DNA of 64,000 nt from BS750m-G69 sp964441235 (GTDB taxonomy: Bacteria; Fidelibacterota; UBA2242). A program made the translations under genes and the position numbers. The notes under the pieces were generated by a model. It did no database searches and had not been told where the DNA came from. It worked only from the letters and a program-made list of their open reading frames with translations. Of this stretch, positions 34,682 to 43,797 are shown in pieces. Each line of letters starts with the position of its first letter. Positions within the stretch are counted from its first letter, which is position 1. The stretch covers positions 1 through 64,000 of the forward strand of contig CAYTUQ010000012.1 in the NCBI GenBank assembly GCA_964441235.1, given 5' to 3'.

Positions 34682-34999
34682 GTGATAAAGCTTGATAAAG
34701 AAGAGCGAGAACTGTCTGAGTCGGTTGAAAGAGGAGAATGGCAGTTCGTTGAAAATCTTGATGAAGAAATAACAAAGTCAAAAGAATACGCTAAAAATAC
34801 CTTTATAAAAAATCAGAGGATGAATATTAGAATTTCACAGAAAGACCTGAATGCCCTTAAGATCCGAGCCGCCGAAGAAGGTTTACCATATCAAACATTG
34901 GTTTCCAGCATCATTCATAAATATCTTTCCAATAATTTAGTTGAAAGGAAACCTGCATATGAGATTCATGAAGCAAAACCAAAGTTGAGAAAATCATAA
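34682..34999 (+). CDS. BrnA/CopG-like antitoxin
   Basis: A 105-residue product from GTG 34682, with AGGAG about 7 bp upstream; a TTG at 34664 is also in frame. The N-terminal part is acidic (EERELSESVERGEW, a toxin-binding type region). The C-terminal part is a ribbon-helix-helix (RMNIRISQKDLNALKIRAAE, then EGLPYQTLVSSIIHKYL). It pairs with the BrnT-like gene and likely autoregulates the promoter before 34402. Confidence 0.8.
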   Translation: MIKLDKEERELSESVERGEWQFVENLDEEITKSKEYAKNTFIKNQRMNIRISQKDLNALKIRAAEEGLPYQTLVSSIIHKYLSNNLVERKPAYEIHEAKPKLRKS

Positions 35000-35055
35000 A
35001 AAGATATAGAACTCAAAATCTCTAAAAAATTTAATAGTAATAAGGAGAATTTATA

Positions 35056-35265
35056 ATGAAGACATTAATACTAAAAGTTGAAGATACTATTTACGATAAA
35101 GTTTTATCATTTTTAAAACTATTTCCTGGTGATAGATTAAATGTGATAACTGATATTCGAGAAGCTATTCCTTTTGTGGATGAACAGGAGCAAAAGGAAA
35201 TTGAAAAGATTTTGAAAAATAACGACTGCTTTGTTATGGAAGAAACAGAAACAACTGAATTATGA
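35056..35265 (+). CDS. Putative antitoxin of a RelE-type pair
   Basis: A 69-residue acidic protein (EDTIYDKVLSFLKLFPGDRLNVI, then QEQKEIEKILKNND). AAGGAG precedes the ATG. It overlaps the following toxin-like gene by four bases. No named family recognised; the call rests on size, charge and coupling to the next gene. Confidence 0.6.
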   Translation: MKTLILKVEDTIYDKVLSFLKLFPGDRLNVITDIREAIPFVDEQEQKEIEKILKNNDCFVMEETETTEL

Positions 35266-35549
35266 ATATAGAGATAAAATATTCCAGGCAATCTATAAAA
35301 TTCCTTAATATACAATCAGAGATTATCACTAAGGAGAAAACAAAAGAGCTAATCCTTCTGTCATTAAGGAAATTTTTCCTTAAGAATAATATGAATATAG
35401 ATTTAAAGAAACTGAGAGGTAAATGGAAAAATTACTACAGAGTCAGGGAAGGTAAAGTGAGAATTGTCTTTTCTATAAAAAAGAATAAAATTGTATCTGT
35501 TTTGGTTCATTGTATTGACTTTAGAGGTAAGGTATATAAATCAGTTTAA
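35262..35549 (+). CDS. RelE/ParE-family toxin
   Basis: A 95-residue basic protein with the RelE-superfamily C-terminal half: LKKLRGKWKNYYRVREGKVRIVFSI, then VSVLVHCIDFRGKVY. The YRVREGKVRI strand with spaced Arg residues is the typical active-site surface. Translated with its antitoxin through an ATGA overlap. Confidence 0.75.
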   Translation: MNIEIKYSRQSIKFLNIQSEIITKEKTKELILLSLRKFFLKNNMNIDLKKLRGKWKNYYRVREGKVRIVFSIKKNKIVSVLVHCIDFRGKVYKSV

Positions 35550-35619
35550 AGAATTTTCAGTTTTCTACAATTTCTATCTTAATGGCAGTTAGTAATAAAA
35601 ATAGAAAAGGAAGATTAAA

Positions 35620-36684
35620 ATGAAAGCGTTAATAACAGCAGGCGGACATGGAACACGATTACGTCCGATAACTCATACTCAAAATAAACATCTAATTCCA
35701 ATTGCAAACAAACCGATTTTAAACTATGCGCTGGAATATGTCAGAGATGCCGGTATTAAGGATGTTGGTATTATAACAAATCGGGAAGGGTCTGAGGTAA
35801 AAGATGTCTATGGAGATGGTAATGATCTGGGTTTGAATATTATTTATATACCACAGGAAAAACCATCGGGACTTGCAGACTGTGTAAAAATTGCACAACC
35901 CTATATTGGGGATGAACCATTTGTATTCTATCTTGGTGATAATATTATTGTTGGTGGAATCGGGAGATTTATTGAGGAATTTGAAAAAGGCAACGCTAAT
36001 TGTCATCTTGTATTAGCTAAGGTGAATGATCCGGAGCGATTTGGTGTCCCGGAGATAAAAGACGGGCGGGTCGTTCGGGTTGAAGAGAAACCCAGGCATC
36101 CTAAAAGTGATTTTGCTGTTACCGGTATTTATATTTACGACAAGCATATTTTTGAAGCTGTAAACAGTATATCGCCCAGTGCAAGAGGTGAACTAGAGAT
36201 TTCGGATGCTCATCAATATTTAATCAATAAAGGATATAAGGTTACATTTTCAGAAATCACCGGTTGGTGGAAAGATACCGGGAAACCTGCTGATTTACTC
36301 GAAGCTAACCGATTAGTTCTGGATAATATTAATACCGATATTAAAGGAAAAGTTGACAAGAACAGTAATATTTCCGGAAGAGTAATTATTGAAAAAGGTG
36401 CTGAAATTATCAACAGCAACGTTCGAGGACCGGTAATAATAGGTGCAGGTACGAAAGTTGTTAACTCGTATATAGGTCCATATACTTCTATTAGTAAAAA
36501 TTGCGAGATTGTTAATTCCGAACTGGAGTATAGTATCGTCTTGGATAATTGCCTAATCCAGAATCAAAACATTAGAATCGAGGCGAGTTTGTTCGGTAAA
36601 GATGTCCGGATAATAAAGGCTAATTCAAAACCATTTACAAACCGCTTTATCATAGGTGATCAAAGTCTAATAGAAGTCAGGTGA
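35620..36684 (+). CDS. Glucose-1-phosphate thymidylyltransferase, long form
   Basis: Sugar-nucleotidyltransferase with MKALITAGGHGTRLRPITHT (nucleotide loop) and NKHLIPIANKPIL; the YLGDNI, EEKPRHPKSDFAVTGIYIYD and ITGWWKDTGKPADLLEAN blocks place it in the RmlA/RfbA long type (354 residues), with a C-terminal left-handed beta-helix (GRVIIEKGAEIINSNVRGPV). The product is dTDP-glucose for surface sugars; a related NDP sugar cannot be excluded. It overlaps the next gene by four bases. No rmlBCD nearby. Confidence 0.88.
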   Translation: MKALITAGGHGTRLRPITHTQNKHLIPIANKPILNYALEYVRDAGIKDVGIITNREGSEVKDVYGDGNDLGLNIIYIPQEKPSGLADCVKIAQPYIGDEPFVFYLGDNIIVGGIGRFIEEFEKGNANCHLVLAKVNDPERFGVPEIKDGRVVRVEEKPRHPKSDFAVTGIYIYDKHIFEAVNSISPSARGELEISDAHQYLINKGYKVTFSEITGWWKDTGKPADLLEANRLVLDNINTDIKGKVDKNSNISGRVIIEKGAEIINSNVRGPVIIGAGTKVVNSYIGPYTSISKNCEIVNSELEYSIVLDNCLIQNQNIRIEASLFGKDVRIIKANSKPFTNRFIIGDQSLIEVR

Positions 36685-37985
36685 AATTGATAAAAACGGT
36701 TTCCTTCAGAACACTTGGGTGCAGACTGAACCATTCGGAATCGGATTCAATTCAATATGATTTAACTCAGAAAGGTTTAAAGACCGTTTCCTGTTTGGAA
36801 CCGGCTGATCTTACAGTAATAAATTCATGTGCCGTTACTCGTCAGGCAGAGGCAAAAACCAGAGGTGCTATTGCAGCGTCAAGACGGATTTCACCTGAAG
36901 GGAAAATTGCAGTAATGGGCTGTGGTTCTCACTTTTCTCCTGATAAATTGATGTCTTTATCTGGTGTTGATCTGGTTTTGGGAAATTGTGAGAAATATAA
37001 TCTGTATAAATATTTACCTGTTTTAGAAAATGATAAAAAGAGGATTTTCGTTTCTTCTGTCAATGAATGTGATACTTTCTCTCCAATTGGAGTGGTTTCG
37101 TCGGGATCACGAACCCGCGCTTTCATGAAAATACAGGATGGTTGTGATTATTGGTGTTCCTATTGTATTATACCATCTCTTAGAGGTAAATCCCGAAGTA
37201 GAAAAATGGAAGCATGTATCGAAGAGACAAAACTGCTGTCAGATAAAGGGTTTAGAGAAATTGTTTTAACTGGAGTTAATATTGGAAATTACAAATCAGC
37301 AAATGGCGAAGATATATGTGATCTTATTGAGAAGTTATTAGAGCTCACTGAAATTGAAAGAATAAGGATTAGTTCAATTGAGCCTAATTTGGTTTCTGAT
37401 AGGCTTATTGATTTGGCTAAAAATGAAAAACGATTATGTCGTCATTTTCACATTCCACTTCAGCACGGCTCTGATGAAATTTTAAAATCCATGCATAGGA
37501 AATATTGTACAAAAGATTTTGAAGAATTGATAGATAAAGTTTCGAGAGAAATTCCTGAGGTTTGTATCGGAACGGATGTGTTGGTGGGTTTTCCGGGTGA
37601 AAGCGAGGATAATTTTGTTGAAATGTACAGGTTTTTAGAAAAACTACCATTTTCATATCTTCACGTTTTTCGATTTTCGCCCCGAATAGGAACGGTAGCA
37701 TCCGGGTTAAAAGACGATGTTACTCCTAATGAAAAAAAACGCTGTTCTTCAATTCTTCGTCAATTGAGTTTTTCAAAAAAGCAGATTTTTTTAAATCGTT
37801 TTCTGGACAAAACAGTTACTGTTTTATTTGGAAAAAAAATTAAAGATAAATGTTTTGTTGGACTTACAGATAATTATATTAGAGTTAAGGCGAAAGCAAA
37901 TAGGGATTTTATAAATAAGTTGGTGAGAGTGAAACTAAAAAGAGTTAATAGCGATAGTATAGAAGGAGATATCGTAAGTGAGTAA
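36681..37985 (+). CDS. mtaB: tRNA t6A37 methylthiotransferase MtaB
   Basis: Radical-SAM methylthiotransferase that converts t6A37 of tRNA to ms2t6A. N-terminal cluster Cys14, Cys50 and Cys81; radical-SAM motif CDYWCSYC (Cys155, Cys159, Cys162) followed by PSLRGKSRSR. The N-terminal FRTLGCRLNHSES is the MtaB rather than MiaB/RimO form. 434 residues with a short TRAM end. It is a paralogue of rimO in this window. Overlaps the kinase gene by 8 bp. Confidence 0.92.
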   Translation: MKLIKTVSFRTLGCRLNHSESDSIQYDLTQKGLKTVSCLEPADLTVINSCAVTRQAEAKTRGAIAASRRISPEGKIAVMGCGSHFSPDKLMSLSGVDLVLGNCEKYNLYKYLPVLENDKKRIFVSSVNECDTFSPIGVVSSGSRTRAFMKIQDGCDYWCSYCIIPSLRGKSRSRKMEACIEETKLLSDKGFREIVLTGVNIGNYKSANGEDICDLIEKLLELTEIERIRISSIEPNLVSDRLIDLAKNEKRLCRHFHIPLQHGSDEILKSMHRKYCTKDFEELIDKVSREIPEVCIGTDVLVGFPGESEDNFVEMYRFLEKLPFSYLHVFRFSPRIGTVASGLKDDVTPNEKKRCSSILRQLSFSKKQIFLNRFLDKTVTVLFGKKIKDKCFVGLTDNYIRVKAKANRDFINKLVRVKLKRVNSDSIEGDIVSE

Positions 37986-38622
37986 ACGAACATACTTCAT
38001 CGGCATTGCCGGTAATATTGGTGTTGGGAAAACAACAATGACAGATATTATTGCAAAAAGTTTTGGTTGGAAGCCCTATTATGAATCCGTGATAGATAAT
38101 CCCTATCTTGAAGATTTCTACGAAGATATGAAGAGGTGGAGTTTTAATCTGCAGATTTATTTTTTATCACATCGTTTCAAAACCCACAAAAAAATGACGG
38201 ATAATGGATATTCAACAGTCCAGGATAGAACTATTTATGAAGATGTTGAAATTTTTGCCCGAAATTTGTACGAGATGGGCAATATGAGCAAGCGTGATTG
38301 GGATAACTATAAGGCGTTATTTGAGATAATGACCTCCTATTTAAAAAGGCCCGATTTAATTATATATTTACGTGCCAGTATAGATACTCTCCTTACTCGA
38401 ATAAAGAAACGTTCTCGCGGTTTTGAACGTGAAATATCTCCCGAATATATTTATATGCTTAATCTGGCTTATGAAAGATGGATAAAGGAAGAAAAGCAAA
38501 AAAATCCCGTTTTGATTGTAGAAACAGACGATTTTAATGTTTTTGAAGATTCCGACAAACTTAAAGAGCTATTAAGCGATATCAGAAAGTATTGTCCGGA
38601 AAATCATAATTCAAAAATTTGA
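37978..38622 (+). CDS. Deoxynucleoside kinase
   Basis: Salvage kinase of the dNK/DCK/DGK family: P-loop GNIGVGKTT (12-20), ESVIDNPYLEDFYED, the VQDRTIYED motif (substrate/ERS-type Asp-Arg), and the LID RIKKRSRGFER. 214 residues, Bacteroidota-type length. Specificity (dA/dG/dC) is not readable. GTG start at 37978 inside the mtaB end. Confidence 0.9.
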   Translation: MSKRTYFIGIAGNIGVGKTTMTDIIAKSFGWKPYYESVIDNPYLEDFYEDMKRWSFNLQIYFLSHRFKTHKKMTDNGYSTVQDRTIYEDVEIFARNLYEMGNMSKRDWDNYKALFEIMTSYLKRPDLIIYLRASIDTLLTRIKKRSRGFEREISPEYIYMLNLAYERWIKEEKQKNPVLIVETDDFNVFEDSDKLKELLSDIRKYCPENHNSKI

Positions 38623-38696
38623 AGTTTTTTAATCTATTAAAAATACGTAATTGCTTATGCACTATTAAATGGGTAAATTCCAAAGTTATTTTAATT

Positions 38697-38726
38697 GATA
38701 TTGTCCGAAAGGACCCCTTTGGGAAA
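38697..38726. repeat. Palindromic repeat at the purN 5' end
   Basis: GTCC-GAAA-GGAC is followed at once by CCCCTTTGGGA. Similar paired tracts lie in the 16637 gene, near 24597 and near 42095. It may sequester or provide the purN start region. Confidence 0.5.
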
Positions 38727-38736
38727 AGCCATAAAA

Positions 38737-39357
38737 TTGAAAAATATAGCAGTTTTTGCTTCGGGGCGAGGTTCTAATTTTGCAGCAATTTTAGAGAAAA
38801 TTCAGTGGGGAGATATCCCGGCTCAAGTTCGTTGTGTTATAAGCGACCATACACAACCACCTGTATTTGACATTGCCAGTAAGGCAGGAATTCCCACACA
38901 TTGTGTTAGTAGAAAGCAGTTTAAGAGTGGTGGTGATTATACAAATTTTTTATTGTCAATTCTTGAGAAATACAAGGTTGATTTAGTTATACTTGCCGGA
39001 TATTTAAAACTTATACCAGCACCTATTGTTAAAAGATACAGAAATTCGATGATTAATATTCATCCTGCGCTGTTACCAAATTTCTGTGGGAAAGGGCTTT
39101 ATGGAATGAAAGTACATCAAGCAGTTATCGAATCAGGAGTAAAAATAACCGGAGTTACTGTCCATTTTGTTGATGAGCATTATGACACAGGTTCAGTAAT
39201 TTTACAGGAGAAGGTTGAAGTTTTACCTGATGATACCCCTGAAAGATTAGCAGAAAGGGTTCTTAAAGTTGAACATAGAGTTTATCCTGAGGTAGTTAAA
39301 GCTTTATGTAACGGAAAGTTAAAAGTTAAAGATAGGGAAATTGTTTGGAAAAAATAA
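38737..39357 (+). CDS. purN: Phosphoribosylglycinamide formyltransferase
   Basis: Transfers formyl from 10-formyl-THF to GAR in purine synthesis. N-terminal IAVFASGRGSNFAAIL (phosphate loop), catalytic block INIHPALLPNFCGKGLYGMKVHQAV (Asn, His), and HFVDEHYDTGSVI (Asp). About 206 residues from the TTG at 38737. A TTG at 38695 would add 14 residues encoded by a palindromic repeat (GTCCgaaaGGAC plus CCCTTTGGGA); which start is used is open. purH overlaps it by 13 bp. Confidence 0.93.
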   Translation: MKNIAVFASGRGSNFAAILEKIQWGDIPAQVRCVISDHTQPPVFDIASKAGIPTHCVSRKQFKSGGDYTNFLLSILEKYKVDLVILAGYLKLIPAPIVKRYRNSMINIHPALLPNFCGKGLYGMKVHQAVIESGVKITGVTVHFVDEHYDTGSVILQEKVEVLPDDTPERLAERVLKVEHRVYPEVVKALCNGKLKVKDREIVWKK

Positions 39358-40898
39358 GTTCGTTGAATATAAGAAGAGCCATTATAAGCGTTTGGAATAA
39401 AGAAGGAATTATCCCTTTGGCGCAGTCACTTTTAAAAAGAGGGGTAGAAATATTTTCAACAGGAGGAACTTATAAGAGATTAGCCGAAGCGGGGATAGAA
39501 GTCTCTAAGATCGAAGACTTAACACATTTCCCGGAAATTCTCGGTGGCAGAGTGAAAACTCTTCACCCTTCAGTATTTGCCGGAATCCTTGCTGATGGTA
39601 ATAACCCTTCACATAAAAGAGACCTTGAATCTGTCTCTGTATCAGAGTTTCAACTTGTTGTCGTGAACCTATATCCTTTTGCAGAAACATATCGTTCAGG
39701 TGAACAGAGTCCTGAAAAGATTATCGAGATGATTGATATTGGTGGACCCAGTATGCTGCGTGCAGCTGCAAAAAATTATAAGAATGTTGCTGTTCTTTCA
39801 GATCCGGAGCAATATGAAAGATTTCAGGAGCGTTTAGAGAGCAATAAGATAGATGTTGAATATCGTCGGGAACTAGCAAGAGCAGTTTTTATGAAAAGCG
39901 CTTTATATGATTCAGATATTTTGAACTATTTCTCGGAATGTGGTGAAGAGGAAATGCCTCAATTATTATTTGGAGCGTATAAAAAATGCAACACACTTCG
40001 ATATGGTGAGAATCCAGATCAGAGAGCCTCCCTATATGCTCCTGTTTATAATAAAAAATGGGGGCCTTTTAGAAAATTGCAGGGGAAAGAGATATCATAT
40101 AACAATTATGTTGATTGTCTATCCGCTTATCGGATAGTTGCCGGCCTGGAGGGCGCAGCTTGTGTCAATATTAAACATAGAAATCCCTGCGGTTTTGGTG
40201 TTGGAGAAACGGCATTAGATGCATATAAAAGAGCAGTAAAGACCGATCCAGTTAGTTATTTTGGCGGTATTGTTGGTGTGAATTGCATTGTTGGTGAAGA
40301 ATTGGCTGAAGAATTCACTAAAAGTTTTCTCGAATGTATTGTAGCACCGGGGTTTACAGATGACGCTCTGAAAGTTTTAAGCAGGAAGAAAAGGTTAAGA
40401 CTTCTAATACCAAACCCTTCTGATCTTGAAACAAGTTTTGATTTGAGAAGCTATGGCAAAGGAATATTAGTTCAGGAGATACAAAACTCTCTGGATAATG
40501 AAAGTTCATGGGATGTGGTTACTGAAAGGAAGCCTGAAGCTGAGCAGATGATTGCAGCTCGTTTGGGATGGCATTTAGTCAAGGCTGTTAAATCAAATGC
40601 TATTGTATTGAGCGATAGAGATGGAGCTGTTGGAATTGGGGCTGGACAGATGTCAAGGGTAGATTCTTTAAAAATTGCAATAAGGAAAGCGAAAGAAGCT
40701 GAGATATCTACACAGGATTCAGTTATGGCATCAGACGCATTCTTCCCTTTTAGAGATTCAATTGACCTTGCGGCTGAGTATGGCATTGCGGGGATAATTC
40801 AGCCTGGGGGAAGCATAAGGGACAAGAATGTAATTGCTGCCTGTAATGAGCATAAACTTTTTATGATATTCACTGGGAAAAGAGTTTTTAAACATTAA
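39345..40898 (+). CDS. purH: Bifunctional AICAR transformylase/IMP cyclohydrolase
   Basis: Last two steps of IMP synthesis. Residues 1-200 are the IMP cyclohydrolase/MGS-like domain (FSTGGTYKRLAEAGIEV, LGGRVKTLHPSVFAGIL). Residues 200-517 are the AICAR transformylase with LRYGENPDQRASLY, IKHRNPCGFGVG (catalytic Lys-His), ASDAFFPFRDSID and IQPGGSIRD. Starts at TTG 39345 or TTG 39363. Together with purN it forms a two-gene purine operon. Confidence 0.96.
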   Translation: MEKISSLNIRRAIISVWNKEGIIPLAQSLLKRGVEIFSTGGTYKRLAEAGIEVSKIEDLTHFPEILGGRVKTLHPSVFAGILADGNNPSHKRDLESVSVSEFQLVVVNLYPFAETYRSGEQSPEKIIEMIDIGGPSMLRAAAKNYKNVAVLSDPEQYERFQERLESNKIDVEYRRELARAVFMKSALYDSDILNYFSECGEEEMPQLLFGAYKKCNTLRYGENPDQRASLYAPVYNKKWGPFRKLQGKEISYNNYVDCLSAYRIVAGLEGAACVNIKHRNPCGFGVGETALDAYKRAVKTDPVSYFGGIVGVNCIVGEELAEEFTKSFLECIVAPGFTDDALKVLSRKKRLRLLIPNPSDLETSFDLRSYGKGILVQEIQNSLDNESSWDVVTERKPEAEQMIAARLGWHLVKAVKSNAIVLSDRDGAVGIGAGQMSRVDSLKIAIRKAKEAEISTQDSVMASDAFFPFRDSIDLAAEYGIAGIIQPGGSIRDKNVIAACNEHKLFMIFTGKRVFKH

Positions 40899-40963
40899 CA
40901 CTACAACACAACTTGAGAAATTAAATACTATTGATGTTGAGTTATAATTAATGATAATTACAC

Positions 40964-40982
40964 AATCCCGACAAGTCGGGAC
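40964..40982. repeat. TCCCGAC/GTCGGGA palindrome before mreB
   Basis: A perfect 7+2+7 palindrome (TCCCGACaaGTCGGGA) 50 bp upstream of the mreB ATG. The same 16 bases occur inside the CpoB-like gene at 47313-47328. Confidence 0.75.
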
Positions 40983-41030
40983 AAAAAAGATTAAGTGACG
41001 TGATAGAGTTAAAATATTTCTGGAGTAGTT

Positions 41031-42044
41031 ATGGGACTTAGATTCTTCAATATTTTTTCGGGAGATATTGGCATAGATCTTGGTACTGCAAATACGTTGA
41101 TATATATGAAGGGCAAGGGGATTATTTTAAATGAGCCCTCGGTTGTTGCTCGTTCCACACATGATGAAGAAGTAGTTGCTGTTGGTGTTGAAGCGAAGGA
41201 GATGATTGGTAAAACTCACAGAGATATTGCTACTGTCAGACCTTTAAAAGATGGAGTTATTGCCGATTTTGAGATGACTGATAGTATGATTAGGGGATTT
41301 ATCAGGAAAATTAATATAAGCCGTATAGCTCGACCGAGAATGGTTATATGCATACCTTCGGGTATTACGGAGGTAGAAAAAAGAGCAGTGAAAGATTCTG
41401 CTGATAGAATGAATGCAAGTAGTGTTTATTTAATTGAGGAGCCTGTCGCTGCAGCAATTGGAATAGGGATAGATATATCAAAACCTGTGGGTAATATTAT
41501 TGTAGATATTGGTGGAGGGACCACTGAAATTGCAGTGATTGCATTAAATGGTATTGTTACAAAGCAAACAATTCGGATTGCCGGCGATGAGATGGATGAT
41601 GCAATTATCCAATATTTTAAAGGTGAGCACAATCTATTAATTGGTGAAAGAACTGCTGAATGGATAAAGTGTAAGATTGGTTCTGCTATGCCAATTAATG
41701 ATTCTACAATGCCTGTAAAGGGGCGCAGTCTTATTGCGGGAATACCTAAGACAATTGAAGTTTCATCAGTTGAAATTAGAGAATGTCTGAAAGATACTGT
41801 GGATTTAGTTATTCAGGCAGTTAAACAGGCTCTTGAAATGACTCCTCCAGAGCTCTCATCTGATATTCTGGATAGGGGAATTATTTTATCAGGTGGAGGA
41901 GCTTTATTAAAAGGGCTTGATCAGCGAATTCGGGTTGAAACAGACCTTCCTGTAAATGTCGCTGAAGACCCTCTATTATCAGTTGTTACAGGTACAGGTA
42001 TAGTTATTGAAAATATTGATAAGTATAAAGAGGTTCTGGTTTAA
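41031..42044 (+). CDS. mreB: Rod-shape actin homologue MreB
   Basis: Cytoskeletal ATPase that guides lateral wall synthesis. Phosphate-1 loop GIDLGTANTLIYMKGKGI, RPLKDGVIADFEMTD, CIPSGITEVEKRAV, phosphate-2 IVDIGGGTTEIAVI, adenosine loop ILSGGGALLKGLD. 337 residues. First gene of the mreBCD-mrdA-rodA cluster, though 483 bp with a hairpin element separate it from mreC, suggesting separate control or an insertion in the operon. Confidence 0.97.
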   Translation: MGLRFFNIFSGDIGIDLGTANTLIYMKGKGIILNEPSVVARSTHDEEVVAVGVEAKEMIGKTHRDIATVRPLKDGVIADFEMTDSMIRGFIRKINISRIARPRMVICIPSGITEVEKRAVKDSADRMNASSVYLIEEPVAAAIGIGIDISKPVGNIIVDIGGGTTEIAVIALNGIVTKQTIRIAGDEMDDAIIQYFKGEHNLLIGERTAEWIKCKIGSAMPINDSTMPVKGRSLIAGIPKTIEVSSVEIRECLKDTVDLVIQAVKQALEMTPPELSSDILDRGIILSGGGALLKGLDQRIRVETDLPVNVAEDPLLSVVTGTGIVIENIDKYKEVLV

Positions 42045-42527
42045 TTATAGGTGGTGTCGGTTACCAGTTATCCGTTGTTAGTTGCTCCGGAGGTCACAAC
42101 TGATTCCTTTGGAAAGTCACTTTGGGAAAAAATAGTCGGGGTTGACAATTGAATAAATTAAGATGGGAAAATGCAGAAGACAAAGTTTACTAAAATTCTA
42201 ATATCTAAACACTTTACCCCGTGTAATATTTTGTTCTTCCTATTCTTCTGTTATCTTTTTTTTACCCCGTTAATAGTGCCTTTATTCATCTTTTATTATT
42301 TTTTCTTTACTTATTACACGGGGTAAACAATTTTTAAAATTCAAATGTTCAAATACTCCAGACTATTTATCAATTATCAGGTCGATACCTGTGAATACCT
42401 TTTGGAATTTAGATTTTGGTTAATTCGGATTTGTTTAGTATTTATAATTTCGTGTTTAGGTTTTTTTGTCGGGTAGCAATGTATCTAATACCACTGACAA
42501 TGAACAACGGACATTACTTAATTTAAT
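42045..42527. other. 483-bp gap inside the mre cluster
   Basis: Contains a CTCCGGAG and TTCCTTTGGAA palindrome block (near 42085-42125), then a hairpin element (42213-42327). From 42328 to 42527 only AT-rich leader sequence was seen, with no gene. Confidence 0.55.
42213..42327. repeat. 115-bp hairpin element with perfect 15-bp arms
   Basis: TTTACCCCGTGTAAT (42213-42227) is perfectly inverted at 42313-42327. A partial third copy (TTTTTTACCCCGTTAAT) lies in the loop. The size matches the about 100-bp hairpins that interrupt genes at 6173, 6327 and 61274. Located between mreB and mreC. Confidence 0.7.
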
Positions 42528-43334
42528 ATGTTGAAAAAAGTTTTTGGATTCATCTTTGATTTTCATGAATACTTAGTATTTTTCATTCTTGTTGCTATGT
42601 CTTTTGTCGTTTTAATGATGAATAAAGTTCCTCAAGTTCGTGCAATTCAGGGAGATATTGTCAACATTTTTTCTTTTGTAAACTATCCTAATATCTGGAT
42701 AAACCAGCTTTCAAATCTTATTAAAGAGAATCAAAATTTGAAAGAAGAAAATTTAAGACTTTCTCTTTTAAATGCTGAGTTGAAAGAATATTATATAGAG
42801 AATCAACATTTACGAAGTATGCTAAATTTTGTTGATTCAACACAATTAGATATTGTTCCAGCAAGAGTTTTAAATCGGGGTACAACCCCTATTTTTAATT
42901 CAATTCTTATTAATGTAGGTAGTAATCAGGGTGTCGAACCCAATTCAGCTGTTATCACCGCAAAAGGAGTTGTAGGTAAAACAGTATCAGTGGGGGACAA
43001 CACTACTCTTGCTCAAATCTTTACGGATGTTAATTTCCGAATAAGTGCAAAGTTTCAAATGTCACGTGTTTTAGGGATTGTACAATGGCGTTCCGAGGGT
43101 TTGGCAGAAGTTAGGGAAATTCCCAAAACTGCTATAATTCTTCCTGGAGAAAAAGTCATAACTTCTGGATACAGTGATATATATCCGGCAGCTCTTCTAA
43201 TTGGAGAAGTTATAGATATAAAGCCATCCGCAGATGGTCTTTATCAGACAGCTGTTATCCAACCGAGTGTAGATGTAAACTCAATTGAAGAGGTTTTTGT
43301 TATTCTTTCAAAAAGATGCTACGAAAAATTATAG
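42528..43334 (+). CDS. mreC: Rod-shape-determining protein MreC
   Basis: Inner-membrane scaffold of the elongasome. N-terminal transmembrane helix (about 14-31), coiled coil (about 60-95, NQNLKEENLRLSLLNAELKE), then beta domains with RVLNRGTTPIFNSILINVGS and GVVGKTVSVGDNTTLAQI. 268 residues. It overlaps mreD by 19 bp. Confidence 0.94.
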   Translation: MLKKVFGFIFDFHEYLVFFILVAMSFVVLMMNKVPQVRAIQGDIVNIFSFVNYPNIWINQLSNLIKENQNLKEENLRLSLLNAELKEYYIENQHLRSMLNFVDSTQLDIVPARVLNRGTTPIFNSILINVGSNQGVEPNSAVITAKGVVGKTVSVGDNTTLAQIFTDVNFRISAKFQMSRVLGIVQWRSEGLAEVREIPKTAIILPGEKVITSGYSDIYPAALLIGEVIDIKPSADGLYQTAVIQPSVDVNSIEEVFVILSKRCYEKL

Positions 43335-43795
43335 TTTTATTCTGTTTTAGTTTATTAACGATTTTAGTACAGTTGTTATTCGTTCCATGGATGACAATTC
43401 GTGGCATACGTCCGGACTTTATTCTGATTCTTGTTCTTTTAGTGGGACGCTTAGAAGGTCGGATGGTAGGACAACTGTATGGGTTTAGTATTGGCTTATT
43501 AATTGATGCTATTGGTATAGGGTCATTTTTGGGGCTATCCGCACTTACAAAAACAATTTCAGGTTTTTTTTCGGGCTATTTAAAAAATCAGAGGGGTAAG
43601 ATGAACGTATTTTCTTACTATGCTATACCTGTAGTGATTATCTTTTTTCATTTTATAATATTTTATTTGGTCAATTTCAAAAATGCTGAAATTACAACAT
43701 ATAATGTGATTTTAAGGTACGTAATTCCCACATCAATATATACAAGCGTTTTTTATATTTTATTTGACCATTTTCTTCAATTGGAATCTGAATAG
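43316..43795 (+). CDS. mreD: Rod-shape-determining protein MreD
   Basis: A 159-residue protein with about five membrane helices; LLFVPWMTIRGIRPDFILILVLLVGRLEG and GFSIGLLIDAIGIGSFLGLSAL are typical. Sequence conservation in the family is low, and its position between mreC and the PBP2 gene strengthens the call. The PBP2 gene starts 2 bp after its stop. Confidence 0.9.
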   Translation: MLRKIIVLFCFSLLTILVQLLFVPWMTIRGIRPDFILILVLLVGRLEGRMVGQLYGFSIGLLIDAIGIGSFLGLSALTKTISGFFSGYLKNQRGKMNVFSYYAIPVVIIFFHFIIFYLVNFKNAEITTYNVILRYVIPTSIYTSVFYILFDHFLQLESE

Positions 43796-43797
43796 TA

